NCBI GenBank assembly: GCA_013389105.1
Contig: JACADZ010000034.1
Location: forward strand, 1 to 37,230
DNA length: 37,230 nt
Source: Parvularculaceae bacterium
GTDB lineage: Bacteria; Pseudomonadota; Alphaproteobacteria; Caulobacterales; Parvularculaceae
Direction: 5' to 3'
Made by a program: the position numbers and the translations under genes. Shown here in pieces: positions 1 through 7,927 of this stretch (the stretch's first letter is position 1; the number at the start of each line of letters is the position of its first letter). The notes beneath the pieces are model-generated. The model ran no database searches and had not been told where the DNA came from. It saw only the letters and a program-made list of their open reading frames with translations.

Positions 1-395
<395 letters not shown>

Positions 396-439
396 GGGGC
401 CCAGTATAGGCGAGGGCGGCGGTTTGAGGGTTAACCAAG

Positions 440-1096
440 GTGACGCGCATTATCCCGTCTTCCCCCAGCGAGGAGGCCTACAAGGTCGAGGAGGACCAGG
501 GCGAGGTCTTCACCCGGGACGATCCGCTCGCCCTCTTCGCCGAGTGGCTGGCGCTGGCCTCCAAAAAGGAGCCCAACGATCCGAACGCCATGGCGCTGGC
601 GACCGTCGACGCCGAGGGGCTGCCCGATGTGCGCATGGTGCTCCTCAAGGATTTCGATGTGCGCGGACTGACCTTTTATACCAATACGGAAAGCGCTAAG
701 GGCGCGCAGCTGGCGGCGACGGCGAAAGCCGCTGTATGCTTCCACTGGAAGACCATCCGCCGGCAGGTGCGCGTCCGCGGGCCCGTCGAGCACGTGAGCG
801 CGGAGGAAGCGGACGCTTACTTCGCCACCCGCGCGCGCACGGCCCGTATCGGCGCCTGGGCGTCGGCGCAGTCGCGCCCGCTTGCAGGTCGATTCGCGCT
901 CGAAAGGGAGGTTGCGCGTCGCACCGCCGAGTTCGGCCTCGGTGAGATCCCGAGGCCGCCGCACTGGTCAGGCTACCGGATCGTCCCGCTTCAGGTCGAG
1001 TTCTGGGTGAACCGCCCGTTTCGCCTTCATGACCGGCTGCAGTTCGTTCGCCCGGAAGCGAAGGCGGCCTGGGCGCAGCGACGACTCTATCCCTGA
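440..1096 (+). CDS. pdxH: Pyridoxamine 5'-phosphate oxidase
   Basis: This FMN-dependent cytoplasmic enzyme oxidises pyridoxine or pyridoxamine 5'-phosphate to pyridoxal 5'-phosphate, the last step of vitamin B6 synthesis and salvage. The 218-residue length is normal for the family. Visible family features are the FMN-binding strand around residues 60-75 ([12 protein letters not shown]), [10 protein letters not shown] near 80-88, the [15 protein letters not shown] segment near 103-117, WASAQSRPL near 139-147, and the C-terminal [17 protein letters not shown] and HDRLQF motifs. The GTG at 440 is used because conserved sequence follows closely; a slightly later start cannot be excluded. It diverges from aroC, so a shared promoter region of 44 bases is likely. 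Confidence 0.95.
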   Translation: MTRIIPSSPSEEAYKVEEDQGEVFTRDDPLALFAEWLALASKKEPNDPNAMALATVDAEGLPDVRMVLLKDFDVRGLTFYTNTESAKGAQLAATAKAAVCFHWKTIRRQVRVRGPVEHVSAEEADAYFATRARTARIGAWASAQSRPLAGRFALEREVARRTAEFGLGEIPRPPHWSGYRIVPLQVEFWVNRPFRLHDRLQFVRPEAKAAWAQRRLYP

Positions 1097-1237
1097 CGGA
1101 GCCCCGGTCAACCGCCGGCACCCGTCCGCAGGAGATCCTAGAGCCGGTCGTTCAGGACTGCGCTGGCCCTGAAAAATGCCGCAGGTCCCGACGCTTGCGA
1201 CGATCAGGAAAGCGGAAGGCCCGACGACCGGCGTTCA

Positions 1238-1256
1238 CCGGCGGCCAAACCGCCGG
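1238..1256. terminator. Hairpin between convergent genes
   Basis: A perfect 7-bp stem (CCGGCGG/CCGCCGG) with a CCAAA loop lies in the 227-base gap between pdxH and the minus-strand gene ending at 1324. There is no U-tract right after the stem on the plus strand. An A-run at about 1268-1275 would read as U on the other strand but lies on the wrong side of the stem. It may still help end transcription. I see nothing else in this gap. Confidence 0.3.
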
Positions 1257-1323
1257 ATCCCAAAGTATAAAAAAACTTGTACCCGCGAGCTGACCCAAAC
1301 CGCGGCCATCGCTCGGGATGGCC

Positions 1324-1704
1324 TTAATCGGCCAGAACCCGCACCACCGCGCGGCCGCGCCGGTAGCTTGTTTCCTCGTAGCGGAACTCGATCCGCGATA
1401 TGTCGCGGTTGCCGCCTTCAAGATCGATAACTCGCGTGCACTGTCCGGGATTGAGGCGTTCGGCCACGCCGATATCCTGATGGCCGCCATTGCGGAAATG
1501 CACGTCGACATCAATGAAGCGCACCGGATTACGGTTCACGCAGATCTTGATGCGGTTGAAGGTGCGGGCGCCCTCGACGACGATGGTGTCGTTCTCGGTC
1601 CGGTCACTGACCTCCTTGACGCCGATGACTGTCCATGCCGCAAGCGCCGGCGTCGCGATGGTTGCAAAAATCGCCGCCGCTACCGCTGAACGTTTCAGCT
1701 TCAT
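1324..1704 (-). CDS. Small exported protein, DUF2541-like
   Basis: This 126-residue protein begins with a clear Sec signal peptide (MKLKRSAVAAAIFATIATPALA, cleavage after ALA near residue 22). A compact beta-rich domain follows, starting WTVIGVKEVSDRTENDTI. The general pattern (W..iG..ev.dr.e.D.i.v...r.f..i.i.v) resembles DUF2541 proteins, which are periplasmic and of unknown function; I judged this by eye. Two cysteines, in KICVN and GQCTR, could form a disulfide. The start is well supported by the upstream GAGGAG, six bases before the ATG. It is probably a single-gene unit, with a small hairpin in its leader (1725-1741). Confidence 0.8.
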   Translation of the reverse strand: MKLKRSAVAAAIFATIATPALAAWTVIGVKEVSDRTENDTIVVEGARTFNRIKICVNRNPVRFIDVDVHFRNGGHQDIGVAERLNPGQCTRVIDLEGGNRDISRIEFRYEETSYRRGRAVVRVLAD

Positions 1705-1724
1705 GGTTAACTCCTCATGTTCAA

Positions 1725-1741
1725 GGCCGCGCTAAGCGGCC
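1725..1741 (-). other. Leader hairpin upstream of the DUF2541-like gene
   Basis: GGCCGC and GCGGCC form a 6-bp stem around a five-base loop, 20 bases upstream of the start codon at 1704. It ends before the GAGGAG ribosome-binding site, so it need not block translation. No known riboswitch or protein-site identity is recognised. Confidence 0.25.
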
Positions 1742-1770
1742 GATTCGCGATCCGTCCCGCCCAAGACAAC

Positions 1771-1785
1771 ACGGGTTCAGCCCGT
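1771..1785 (-). terminator. Possible weak terminator of the MBL gene pair
   Basis: A perfect inverted repeat (ACGGG, five-base loop, CCCGT) lies 34 bases downstream of the stop of the minus-strand gene at 1819. On that strand it is followed by GTTGTCTTG, which is only moderately T-rich. This is weak evidence for termination. Confidence 0.25.
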
Positions 1786-1818
1786 CATTCAACGGGGGGC
1801 GGCGCGAAATCCGTCGTC

Positions 1819-2730
1819 TCAGACCTCGCCGCCTTTCGCCAGTCTGAACCGGGCGCGAAGCCCCGGCGGGCCGTCGGCTTCAACAGCGCCGATCCGTTGA
1901 AGGCGGATGAGGTGCGCGAGGATGTTCATCGCCGCCGCGCCCTGCAGCCGCTTGTCGAGACCCTGGTACATATGCGGGATCATGTCCGCGATTTGGGCTC
2001 GATCCTTCATAAGCTGGTCGAGGATCTGCCCGTCGCGCATCCGCCGGTGGGCCCTGATCGCCCGAACGAAGGGGAGGGGCTTGTCGATGGGAGCGCCGTG
2101 GGTCGGGTAGTAGCGGCGGTCGTCGCGAGCGAGCAGTTTCTCAAGACTGTCGAGATAATCGCCCATGTCGCCGTCCGGCGGCGCGACCACCGTCGTCGAC
2201 CAGCCCATCACGTGGTCGCCGGTGAAGAGGGCTGCTTCTTCCTTAAGGTCGTAACACAGGTGATTGGAGAGGTGTCCGGGCGTCGCCACCGCGGCGATGG
2301 TCCAGCCGTCGCCCTCGAAGGTCGCGCCGTCGCCGATGAACTGGTCCGGCCTGAAGTCGCGGTCCGCCCCCTCCTCGACGGAGGTCCCGTCGCCGTCCGG
2401 ATGGCATCCGAATGCGAGCGTCGGCGCTCCAACCCGTTCCGCAAACGCTGCCGCCGCGCCGCAATGATCGCGGTGGGTGTGCGTGATGAAGATATGCGTG
2501 ACCCGCCCCTTGCCGATCGCGGCTACGAGTGCGTCTACATGGGCCGCATCGTCCGGACCTGGGTCAATCACCGCGAGCGACCCGCCTTCCCGGCCGATGA
2601 TGTAGGTTCCCGATCCCGTAAACGTGTAAGGGCCCGGATTTTTCGCGATTACCCGTCGGACCAGCGGCGAGACCGCCGCGGCCTGGCCATAGGCGAAGGG
2701 GAAGGACTTCACGAAGGGAATGTCGCTCAA
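1819..2730 (-). CDS. MBL-fold metallo-hydrolase, LACTB2-like
   Basis: This is a 303-residue metallo-beta-lactamase-fold hydrolase. The zinc ligands are visible as H84-T-H86-R-D88-H89, H153 in TPGHLSNH, D172 in FTGDHVMGW and H211 in YPTHG. After the catalytic domain, residues from about 225 on form a helical region resembling the winged-helix C-terminus of LACTB2-type proteins (YQGLDKRLQGAAAMNILAHL). LACTB2 is an endoribonuclease, but other proteins of this build act on thioesters or small metabolites, so the substrate is unknown. The start codon overlaps the end of the upstream ATP-grasp-like gene by four bases, indicating translational coupling. The next gene downstream has its own leader. 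Confidence 0.9.
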   Translation of the reverse strand: MSDIPFVKSFPFAYGQAAAVSPLVRRVIAKNPGPYTFTGSGTYIIGREGGSLAVIDPGPDDAAHVDALVAAIGKGRVTHIFITHTHRDHCGAAAAFAERVGAPTLAFGCHPDGDGTSVEEGADRDFRPDQFIGDGATFEGDGWTIAAVATPGHLSNHLCYDLKEEAALFTGDHVMGWSTTVVAPPDGDMGDYLDSLEKLLARDDRRYYPTHGAPIDKPLPFVRAIRAHRRMRDGQILDQLMKDRAQIADMIPHMYQGLDKRLQGAAAMNILAHLIRLQRIGAVEADGPPGLRARFRLAKGGEV

Positions 2731-3719
2731 GCGCCGCGCCCGGCGAGACGGTCGTCGACCAGCGCGGCGAAGGCGGCCGCAAGGCCCCGCATCGCCGCCA
2801 GCTTCTCGGCGCCCGATAGCGCCGATGGCGGTCCCATGTCCGTTTTGTTGACGTCGACGATGTAGATTCGGCCGTCCTCGCGATCGCGCAGCACGTCGAG
2901 ACCGCCGAAATCGAGGGACATGGCGCGCGCAAACTCCGAGATCTTGCCGCGTTCCGATTCCGACAGCACGGCGCCGGCGTCGATGAGGTCGACACGGTGG
3001 TTTTCGTTTGAAAAGCGCAGATCGGGACGTCGTCGTTTCAGGTAAACGAACGGAATCTTACCGCCGACGACGGGCGTCCGGATGTCGATGAATTCCCGAC
3101 CGTCGAAAGTGTTGTCGATCAGACGCTGGTAAACGCGGTCGCGTTGCGGGACCGCAATCGGGCACTCGACGACGCGGCCGTCATGACGACCGTTCAGTTC
3201 AGACTTCTCGACGGCGCGGCCGCGGTGGACGGACGGATCGATCGACAGTCCGTACCCGAATACTTCCTCAAACGTGCGCGCCACGACGCTTTTGCGAATG
3301 TCGAAGCATCCGACATTGAAGGAAGGTTTGTTCGAGGGCGAGCGCGCCGGAGCGACGCGGAACTCGCGGTCTTCGAAATAGAAGTGGAGATCGGCCTCGG
3401 CCGGATCGTCGACGATCTTGACATCGGCGAGCTGGCAAACCGGCCAAATCACGTAATAGGAGCGCGGCTTCCGTGGAAAGAACGAAATCCGGGCGCGCGG
3501 CTCGTGTCCGCGGAGCAGGCGCGTCCAGCGCAGCCCTTGCACGATGCCGACAAAGCTCGCAATGCGCCACACATCCCGAAAAAAACCGGCGGTCAGGGGA
3601 ATTTGCGCGCCGGTTTCCTTGGCGACGATCTGATTGTTGTTGATCTCGAAGTCGTCAAACATTGGCGCGCGGAGGCCGTCCCACCTCGGGACGCTTTTGA
3701 GCATGCCTCCGGCGCCCAT
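2727..3719 (-). CDS. Uncharacterised ATP-grasp-like protein
   Basis: This 330-residue protein is not assigned to a named family here. The C-terminal third has the look of an ATP-grasp active site. LDFGGLDVLRD (D270, G272-G273) is followed by GRIYIVDVNKTDMGPP (D289, N291, K292), matching the D...D-x-N magnesium/ATP site of that fold. Basic residues in FVYLKRRRPDLRF (223-235) could contact phosphates. The N-terminal half (residues 20-200) has no signature I recognise and no signal peptide or membrane span. It is probably the first gene of a two-gene operon with the MBL-fold hydrolase. The start is uncertain: no good ribosome-binding site precedes 3719, and ATGs at 3704 and 3662 are alternatives. 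A ligase or kinase role is an inference. Confidence 0.75.
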   Translation of the reverse strand: MGAGGMLKSVPRWDGLRAPMFDDFEINNNQIVAKETGAQIPLTAGFFRDVWRIASFVGIVQGLRWTRLLRGHEPRARISFFPRKPRSYYVIWPVCQLADVKIVDDPAEADLHFYFEDREFRVAPARSPSNKPSFNVGCFDIRKSVVARTFEEVFGYGLSIDPSVHRGRAVEKSELNGRHDGRVVECPIAVPQRDRVYQRLIDNTFDGREFIDIRTPVVGGKIPFVYLKRRRPDLRFSNENHRVDLIDAGAVLSESERGKISEFARAMSLDFGGLDVLRDREDGRIYIVDVNKTDMGPPSALSGAEKLAAMRGLAAAFAALVDDRLAGRGA

Positions 3720-3790
3720 GACAAGGAAGATCAGGCCCCTCGAAGGATCGCTTTGCCGAATCCCGGCACGCGGCTTGCGACATCCGCGAC

Positions 3791-4132
3791 ATGTGGATCA
3801 AGCGTAAACAAATTGTGACCGGCGTCGTCGCAATTCTCGCCTGGACGTCAAACCCCGCGGCGGCGCAGGAGCGCCTCAGCGCCGGCGGCGTCGCCCTCGG
3901 CGATAGCGAGGGCGGAATCACCGATCGCGCCTATGTGACGGCCCCGCCGCATTACGCCTATGTCGTCGAACGCGAATCGGGAAGCTTCCTCGATTGCGGC
4001 GAGGGCATGGACGGCCGCGCCACGGACGTTGACGGCCGCGACCTTGCGGCGCTGCGCTGCGGCGTCACTCTCACCGAGACGGTCGTCATCCCGGCCGCCT
4101 CGAAAAGCGCGCGCCTCGTCATCCATTATTAG
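3791..4132 (+). CDS. Small exported hypothetical protein
   Basis: This 113-residue protein opens with a probable signal peptide (MWIKRKQIVTGVVAILAW, cleavage after PAAA near residue 25). The mature part is short and acidic, and has two cysteines (FLDCGEG and LRCGV) that could pair. No family is recognised. It is transcribed divergently from the ATP-grasp-like gene, with 71 bases between the starts. Signal peptide, length and codon use fit a real gene; function is unknown and it is probably periplasmic. Confidence 0.65.
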   Translation: MWIKRKQIVTGVVAILAWTSNPAAAQERLSAGGVALGDSEGGITDRAYVTAPPHYAYVVERESGSFLDCGEGMDGRATDVDGRDLAALRCGVTLTETVVIPAASKSARLVIHY

Positions 4133-4188
4133 CAGGGTCGGCCGAACGGTTGGCGCGGCGGCCGATCAGGCGCACGCGGACAATCTGG

Positions 4189-4617
4189 TCAGCGGGCGGA
4201 TTGCGATAACGCAATCAGTCGCGGTGCAAGGCCGGCGATATTGTAACCGGCGGCGGCGGCCTCTTCGATCAGGGCGTCCGGCTCGACCCCTGACCGCGCG
4301 CGGGCGAGCGCCCTGAGGACCGTCGATCGCGTGCCGGTGCGGCAAAAGGCGAGGGTTTTCCCTTTGTTTTTGCTCATCGCCGCCTCGAAGGCGTCGATAT
4401 CCGTATCCGAGACGCCGGCGGCGCCGATCGGGATCGCGACATAGGCTATGCCGGCGCCGCGCGCCGCGTCGGCGATGTCAGCCCCCTTTGGTTGCAGAGG
4501 GTCTTCGCCATCCGGCCGATTGTTGATGACCAAGGTCACGCCCGCCGCCTTCGCCGTTGCGATATCGGTGGGGCGGATTTGGGGCGAGACAAGAAATCCG
4601 GGCGCGAGTTCGATCAT
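4189..4617 (-). CDS. DUF442 / TIGR01244-type phosphatase-like protein
   Basis: This 142-residue protein matches the Blh N-terminal family (DUF442). It opens with a strand and the ISPQI-like segment VSPQIRPTDI, followed by GVTLVINNRPDGED, YVAIPIGAAGVSD and the active-site loop FCRTGTRS with C92 and R97. The fold is that of a dual-specificity phosphatase, and the loop has the short C-x4-R spacing typical of this family. In some bacteria the domain is fused to a persulfide-dioxygenase-like metallo-hydrolase and linked to sulfide handling; here it stands alone. A GAGG lies two bases before the ATG. Just upstream on the same strand is the remnant of an esterase gene. Confidence 0.9.
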   Translation of the reverse strand: MIELAPGFLVSPQIRPTDIATAKAAGVTLVINNRPDGEDPLQPKGADIADAARGAGIAYVAIPIGAAGVSDTDIDAFEAAMSKNKGKTLAFCRTGTRSTVLRALARARSGVEPDALIEEAAAAGYNIAGLAPRLIALSQSAR

Positions 4618-4621
4618 GACC

Positions 4622-4880
4622 TCATCCGATCCGAGCGAAGGACCTTATATAGCCTCGGAGGCTGGAGAAGAACTCCCACATCAGGTCGTTGGCGTTCACG
4701 GCCTTGGATGTCGGTTCGGGAGCCGCGCGCTTTCTCACCGCCCGGCCAGCTATGGCCGCCAGACGTTTGAAGGGCGCAGACCCTTGTATTGTCAGTACCA
4801 GCGACCGCCATGATTCCGCGAATGATGTCGGGCGCCTCGCAGGCGAGGCGATGCGACATGAGGCCTCCGTTCGACATGAA
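4622..4880 (-). pseudogene. Decayed PHB-depolymerase/LpqC-type esterase
   Basis: On the minus strand, MSNGGLMSHRLACEAPDIIR then GIMAVAGTDN (4877-4788) match the nucleophile region of the poly(3-hydroxybutyrate) depolymerase / feruloyl esterase family (G-x-S-x-G elbow). They run directly into TSGGHSWPGGEKARG, which in intact members lies much further on and carries the catalytic histidine. The stretch between, probably 80-100 residues including the catalytic Asp, is missing. Around 4722-4728 the frame shifts, and the adjacent frame continues APEPTSKAVNANDLMWEFF, the normal C-terminus, to a TGA at 4624-4622. In-frame stops and no recognisable N-terminus lie upstream. It is therefore a pseudogene with an internal deletion, a frameshift and a lost 5' half. 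The family call is from recognised motifs. Confidence 0.85.
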
Positions 4881-5012
4881 TGGCGCCGACAGTCAAATCC
4901 GTCGCGGGGGCGCCGTCGGCGAGATCTGAGCGCGGGGTCCTGGTTCTTCAGTTGGCGCGCTTTTTAGAAAACCGCTTCGCACTGCTTGGAATGCGCACTA
5001 GGCTCCGGCTCC

Positions 5013-5426
5013 ATGCAGCCCTTTCATCTCGCCATTCCGGTCGATGACCTCAAGGCCGCCGACGCATTCTACGCCGGCGTGCTCGGCTGCCCGCGCGGCC
5101 GCCGGTCCGAAGAGTGGATCGATTATGATTTCTACGGCCATCAGCTCGTGGCTCATCTTGCGCCGGAGGAGCGCCGTGAGGCGGCGTCGAACGCCGTTGA
5201 CGGTCACGATGTGCCGGTGCGCCATTTCGGGATCGTCATGGCGCCTGCGGAATGGCGTGCGCTCGCAGAGCGCCTCAAGCGCGCCGGTGTCGGCTTTTTG
5301 ATCGAGCCGACGATCCGCTTCAAGGGCGAGCCGGGAGAGCAGGGAACCTTTTTCATCAAGGATCCCGCCGGCAATGCGCTCGAGTTCAAGTGCTTCGAGC
5401 GCCCCGAGCAGCTGTTCGCGACCTGA
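5013..5426 (+). CDS. VOC-family protein, COG3565-like predicted dioxygenase
   Basis: This 137-residue vicinal-oxygen-chelate protein starts FHLAIPVDDLKAADAFYAGV and carries LGCPRGRRSEEWIDYDFYGH, VRHFGIVM, FLIEPTIRFKGEPGEQ and DPAGNALEFKCF. These match the group annotated as predicted extradiol dioxygenase-like enzymes. Likely metal ligands are His5, His78 in VRHFG and the Glu of LEFK. The substrate is unknown. The ATG at 5013 is preferred over an upstream TTG at 4986 because homology begins right after it. The gene stands alone, pointing toward the HicB-like gene on the other strand. Confidence 0.9.
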   Translation: MQPFHLAIPVDDLKAADAFYAGVLGCPRGRRSEEWIDYDFYGHQLVAHLAPEERREAASNAVDGHDVPVRHFGIVMAPAEWRALAERLKRAGVGFLIEPTIRFKGEPGEQGTFFIKDPAGNALEFKCFERPEQLFAT

Positions 5427-5434
5427 CTCTCCGT

Positions 5435-5620
5435 TCAGGCCGCCGTTTCGAATTCCTCGGCGGCGGGCCGCCAGGCGGCGATCGCTTCCTTGATGTTGGC
5501 GAGCGTTTCTTCCTCGGTGCGTCCCTCGACGACGCAGCCGTCGAGCCCGATCGCATAAGCGAGAAAGCCATCTTCGTTGTCGAGCGGGCGGATCAGGATG
5601 TAGTTGGCCTTCGGGGTCAT
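5435..5620 (-). CDS. Solitary HicB-like protein
   Basis: This 61-residue protein has the small HicB fold: a YILIRPLDNEDGFLAYAIGL strand pair, LDGCVVEGRTEEETLANIKE and a short helix. In HicAB toxin-antitoxin systems this domain blocks the HicA mRNA interferase. No HicA-like gene (a short protein with a G-x-x-x-x-x-H motif) is visible on either side, and there is no C-terminal DNA-binding domain. Many such short proteins are annotated as type II antitoxin HicB-family without proven toxin partners. An AAGGAG lies nine bases before the ATG. It is likely a real gene of unclear role. Confidence 0.8.
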   Translation of the reverse strand: MTPKANYILIRPLDNEDGFLAYAIGLDGCVVEGRTEEETLANIKEAIAAWRPAAEEFETAA

Positions 5621-5707
5621 CTGTCGCGACTCCTTTATAGTCCCGTGGAGGCGCGATCCTCCCGGAACTTGGTTAACGAAGATTGGACTGATGGTTACCG
5701 GAACGCT

Positions 5708-7396
5708 TCAATCTGGAACGATTCGGGCGGGCTCGTCCCCCTCGCGCCAGACGACCTCGCCGTCGACGACGGTCATCACCGCCTTGGCTTTGAGTATTTC
5801 AGCTTCGGGGACGATCATCAGGTCTTTGGAGAAGACCGAGAAGTCCGCCCGTTTGCCGACTTCGATGGTTCCAAGATCATCCTCCTGGAACGAGGCGAAT
5901 GCCGCCGCGCTCGTGAACAGCCTCAGCGCTTCCACGCGCGTCAGGCGCTGTTGCGGGCGCCACTCGGCCGATTGGGTTCCGTCGAGGGCGCGGCGGGCGA
6001 CCGCGGCGTAGAACTCGATCGCGGGGTCCCCGCGCTCGACCGGCGCGTCTGAGCCTCCAACAACGTTCGCGCCAGAATCGACGAGGCTCCGCCAGGCATA
6101 GGCCCCGTCGAGCCGGCCCGCCCCGAGACGCGCAGGAGCAAAAAACAGGTCGCCGATGGCGTGGCTCGGCTGCATCGAGGCGATGACCCCGATCCGGGCG
6201 AAGCGGGGAATATCCGCCGGATCGACGATCTGCGCATGTTCGATGCGCCAGCGCAGCGCGAGGGCGTCGGCATCCGCCAGAGCCGCTTCATACCAGTCGA
6301 GAACGAGCCGGTTTCCGCGGTCGCCGATGGCGTGCGTCGCGACCTGCACGCCGGCGGCCTTCGCCTTGGCGAGCAGATCCATACCCTGTTCCGGGGTCAT
6401 CAGCAGCAGGCCGCTGGTGTCGGGCCGGTCTGCATAGGGCGCGAGCAGCGCCGCGCCGCGCGAGCCGAGCGCCCCGTCCATGTAGAGCTTGACCGCTCGG
6501 GTGAGAACGCGAGCGTTCTTGCTGGCCCGGGGTCCTGACGCGGCAAGCGCGTCAAGGCCGGACGGATCGACGGCGTTGTAAACCCGGATGCCGATGGTCC
6601 CGTCATCGGAAAGCCGCTCGATCATGTCGAGGTCATTCGGATCGACCGACATGTTGTGAAGTCCGGTCCATCCGTAGGCGGCGTAAACCTCGGCGCCGGC
6701 GGCGTAGGCTTCCTCTCGCTGCACGGCGCTCGGCGCGGCCACCAGCGCCTCGACGAGCGACATGGCGTTGTCGATCAGGATGCCTGTTGGACGCCCCGCG
6801 GCGTCGCGTTCGATGCTACCCCCGGCGGGGTCTGCCGTCGCTGCATCGATCCCGGCCTGGGCCAGGGCGGCCGAATTCGCAACCAGCGCATGGCCGTCGG
6901 CGCGCAGGAGGATGACGGGGTTCTCGGGACTGGCCGGATCTAGGTCGTCCCGGGTCGGAAAGCGCCCTTCAGGCCAGCCGGTCTCGATCCAGCCTCGTCC
7001 GTAGACGACCTCGCCGGGTTTGGCTTCGCCGGCATTCGCGGCGACGATCTCGACCAGCTCCTCGATGGAGCCAACCCCCTCGAGATTGAGCGTCAGCTCG
7101 CGCCTGCCGATGCCGAACAGATGGGCATGCCCGTCGACGAAGCCTGGATACATGGCGGCGCCGTCAAGGTCGACCAGGGCCGTTTCGGATCCAGCCAGTT
7201 TTTTGAGCGCCGCCAGGCCGCCCGTCGCCGCGATTCGCCCGTCAGCGACGGCGACCGCCTCGACCGTCGCCGCGCCGACGCCGGTGTAAATCGGCCCGCC
7301 GAAATAGAGCGCGTCAATCGCCGGACCGGCGCTCTCCCTTTTGGCGCAAGAAGCCAGCGCAGTCCCAACGAGCAGGATGAGGATCGCGTATTTCAT
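5708..7396 (-). CDS. YtcJ-like amidohydrolase, predicted lipoprotein
   Basis: This 562-residue protein belongs to the amidohydrolase 3 family. It begins MKYAILILLVGTALASC, a lipoprotein signal with lipobox LASC, so it is probably anchored in the cell envelope. Metal-site motifs are PGFVDGHAHLFG (HxH), VKLYMDGALGSRG with the likely bridging lysine, THAIGDRGN, RIEHAQIV and the final GSDAPVE aspartate. The C-terminal beta segment (GTIEVGKRADFSVFSKD) is typical of the composite domain. The true substrate is unknown; relatives are usually annotated as exoenzyme-regulatory AepA or N-substituted formamide deformylase homologues. The ATG at 7396 is chosen because the signal peptide begins there; an in-frame ATG at 7441 would add 15 residues ahead of it. 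Confidence 0.92.
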   Translation of the reverse strand: MKYAILILLVGTALASCAKRESAGPAIDALYFGGPIYTGVGAATVEAVAVADGRIAATGGLAALKKLAGSETALVDLDGAAMYPGFVDGHAHLFGIGRRELTLNLEGVGSIEELVEIVAANAGEAKPGEVVYGRGWIETGWPEGRFPTRDDLDPASPENPVILLRADGHALVANSAALAQAGIDAATADPAGGSIERDAAGRPTGILIDNAMSLVEALVAAPSAVQREEAYAAGAEVYAAYGWTGLHNMSVDPNDLDMIERLSDDGTIGIRVYNAVDPSGLDALAASGPRASKNARVLTRAVKLYMDGALGSRGAALLAPYADRPDTSGLLLMTPEQGMDLLAKAKAAGVQVATHAIGDRGNRLVLDWYEAALADADALALRWRIEHAQIVDPADIPRFARIGVIASMQPSHAIGDLFFAPARLGAGRLDGAYAWRSLVDSGANVVGGSDAPVERGDPAIEFYAAVARRALDGTQSAEWRPQQRLTRVEALRLFTSAAAFASFQEDDLGTIEVGKRADFSVFSKDLMIVPEAEILKAKAVMTVVDGEVVWREGDEPARIVPD

Positions 7397-7485
7397 GACT
7401 GTTCCCGGGGTGCGACGCCCGCCCCCGCCGGGCGCGTTCATTAAGGCGCCGGCCGTTTCGCGAGACCGCGCTGCTTTCCAATGAC

Positions 7486-7562
7486 TGGTCGGAGTGAGAG
7501 GATTCGAACCTCCGGCCCCTAGCTCCCGAAGCTAGTGCTCTACCAGGCTGAGCTACACTCCG
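7486..7562 (-). tRNA. tRNA-Pro (anticodon CGG)
   Basis: The 77-base cloverleaf is complete. The acceptor CGGAGTG pairs with CACTCCG, the D arm contains AGCTCAGCCTGGTAGAGC, and the anticodon stem CTAGC/GCTAG encloses loop TTCGGGA. The T arm is GGAGGTTCGAATCCTCT, and CCA is encoded after discriminator A. Anticodon CGG reads CCG, a common proline codon in GC-rich genomes. Confidence 0.97.
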
Positions 7563-7748
7563 AACGGGCGGCCCCTATAGGCCGGTTAGCGGCGGGAGGC
7601 TAGGGGTCAACCAGCAAAGATGCAGGCACGTCGGCGTCCGCCCGATGGCTCTCGAATGCCGGCGAAAAGCGGCCCCTGCATGTGGTCGACAGCCGCGTGC
7701 CCAGCCACTAGCAACTCGCGGCGCCTTACGCTATCAGGCCGCTCCTCT

Positions 7749-7823
7749 TGGGGCGTCGCCAAGTGGTAAGGCAGCGGATTTTGGTTCCGCCATTCCTAGG
7801 TTCGAATCCTAGCGCCCCAGCCA
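7749..7823 (+). tRNA. tRNA-Gln (anticodon TTG)
   Basis: The 75-base cloverleaf has acceptor TGGGGCG pairing with CGCCCCA, anticodon stem GCGGA/TCCGC enclosing TTTTGGT (anticodon TTG, codon CAA), T arm CCTAGGTTCGAATCCTAGC, and an encoded CCA end. It lies 186 bases from the oppositely oriented tRNA-Pro; I see no gene in that gap. No integrase or duplicated tRNA end suggests an attachment site nearby. Confidence 0.97.
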
Positions 7824-7898
7824 ATCTCCAAAAAAGTTGGTCGCCATTGTCGGGGCCAGGTCTTGTCGCAGTCGCGGGGCGTGGCATTTTTGATGCGA

Positions 7899-7927
7899 TT
7901 GCGGCGCATCCGTTTACCTGTTATAAA
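7899..7927 (+). promoter_or_regulatory. Candidate housekeeping promoter of the TonB operon
   Basis: TTGCGG and TATAAA are separated by exactly 17 bases, a good match to a sigma-70-type promoter in an unusually AT-rich spot (TTATAAATTAA). The predicted transcript would start near 7934 and have a leader of about 290 bases before the DUF3450 gene. TonB loci are often iron-controlled, but I see no convincing Fur or Irr site. This is a pattern match only. Confidence 0.4.

Noticed and set aside
1717-2865. Long plus-strand reading frame of 382 codons
   Set aside because: It lies antisense to the MBL-fold gene and the end of the ATP-grasp-like gene, both with clear motifs; the translation is Arg/Val/Asp-rich with no recognisable domain. 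It is a GC-bias shadow.
7486-7823. Possible integration site at the two tRNA genes
   Set aside because: No integrase, no duplicated tRNA 3' end and no foreign-looking genes are nearby; both tRNAs are intact.
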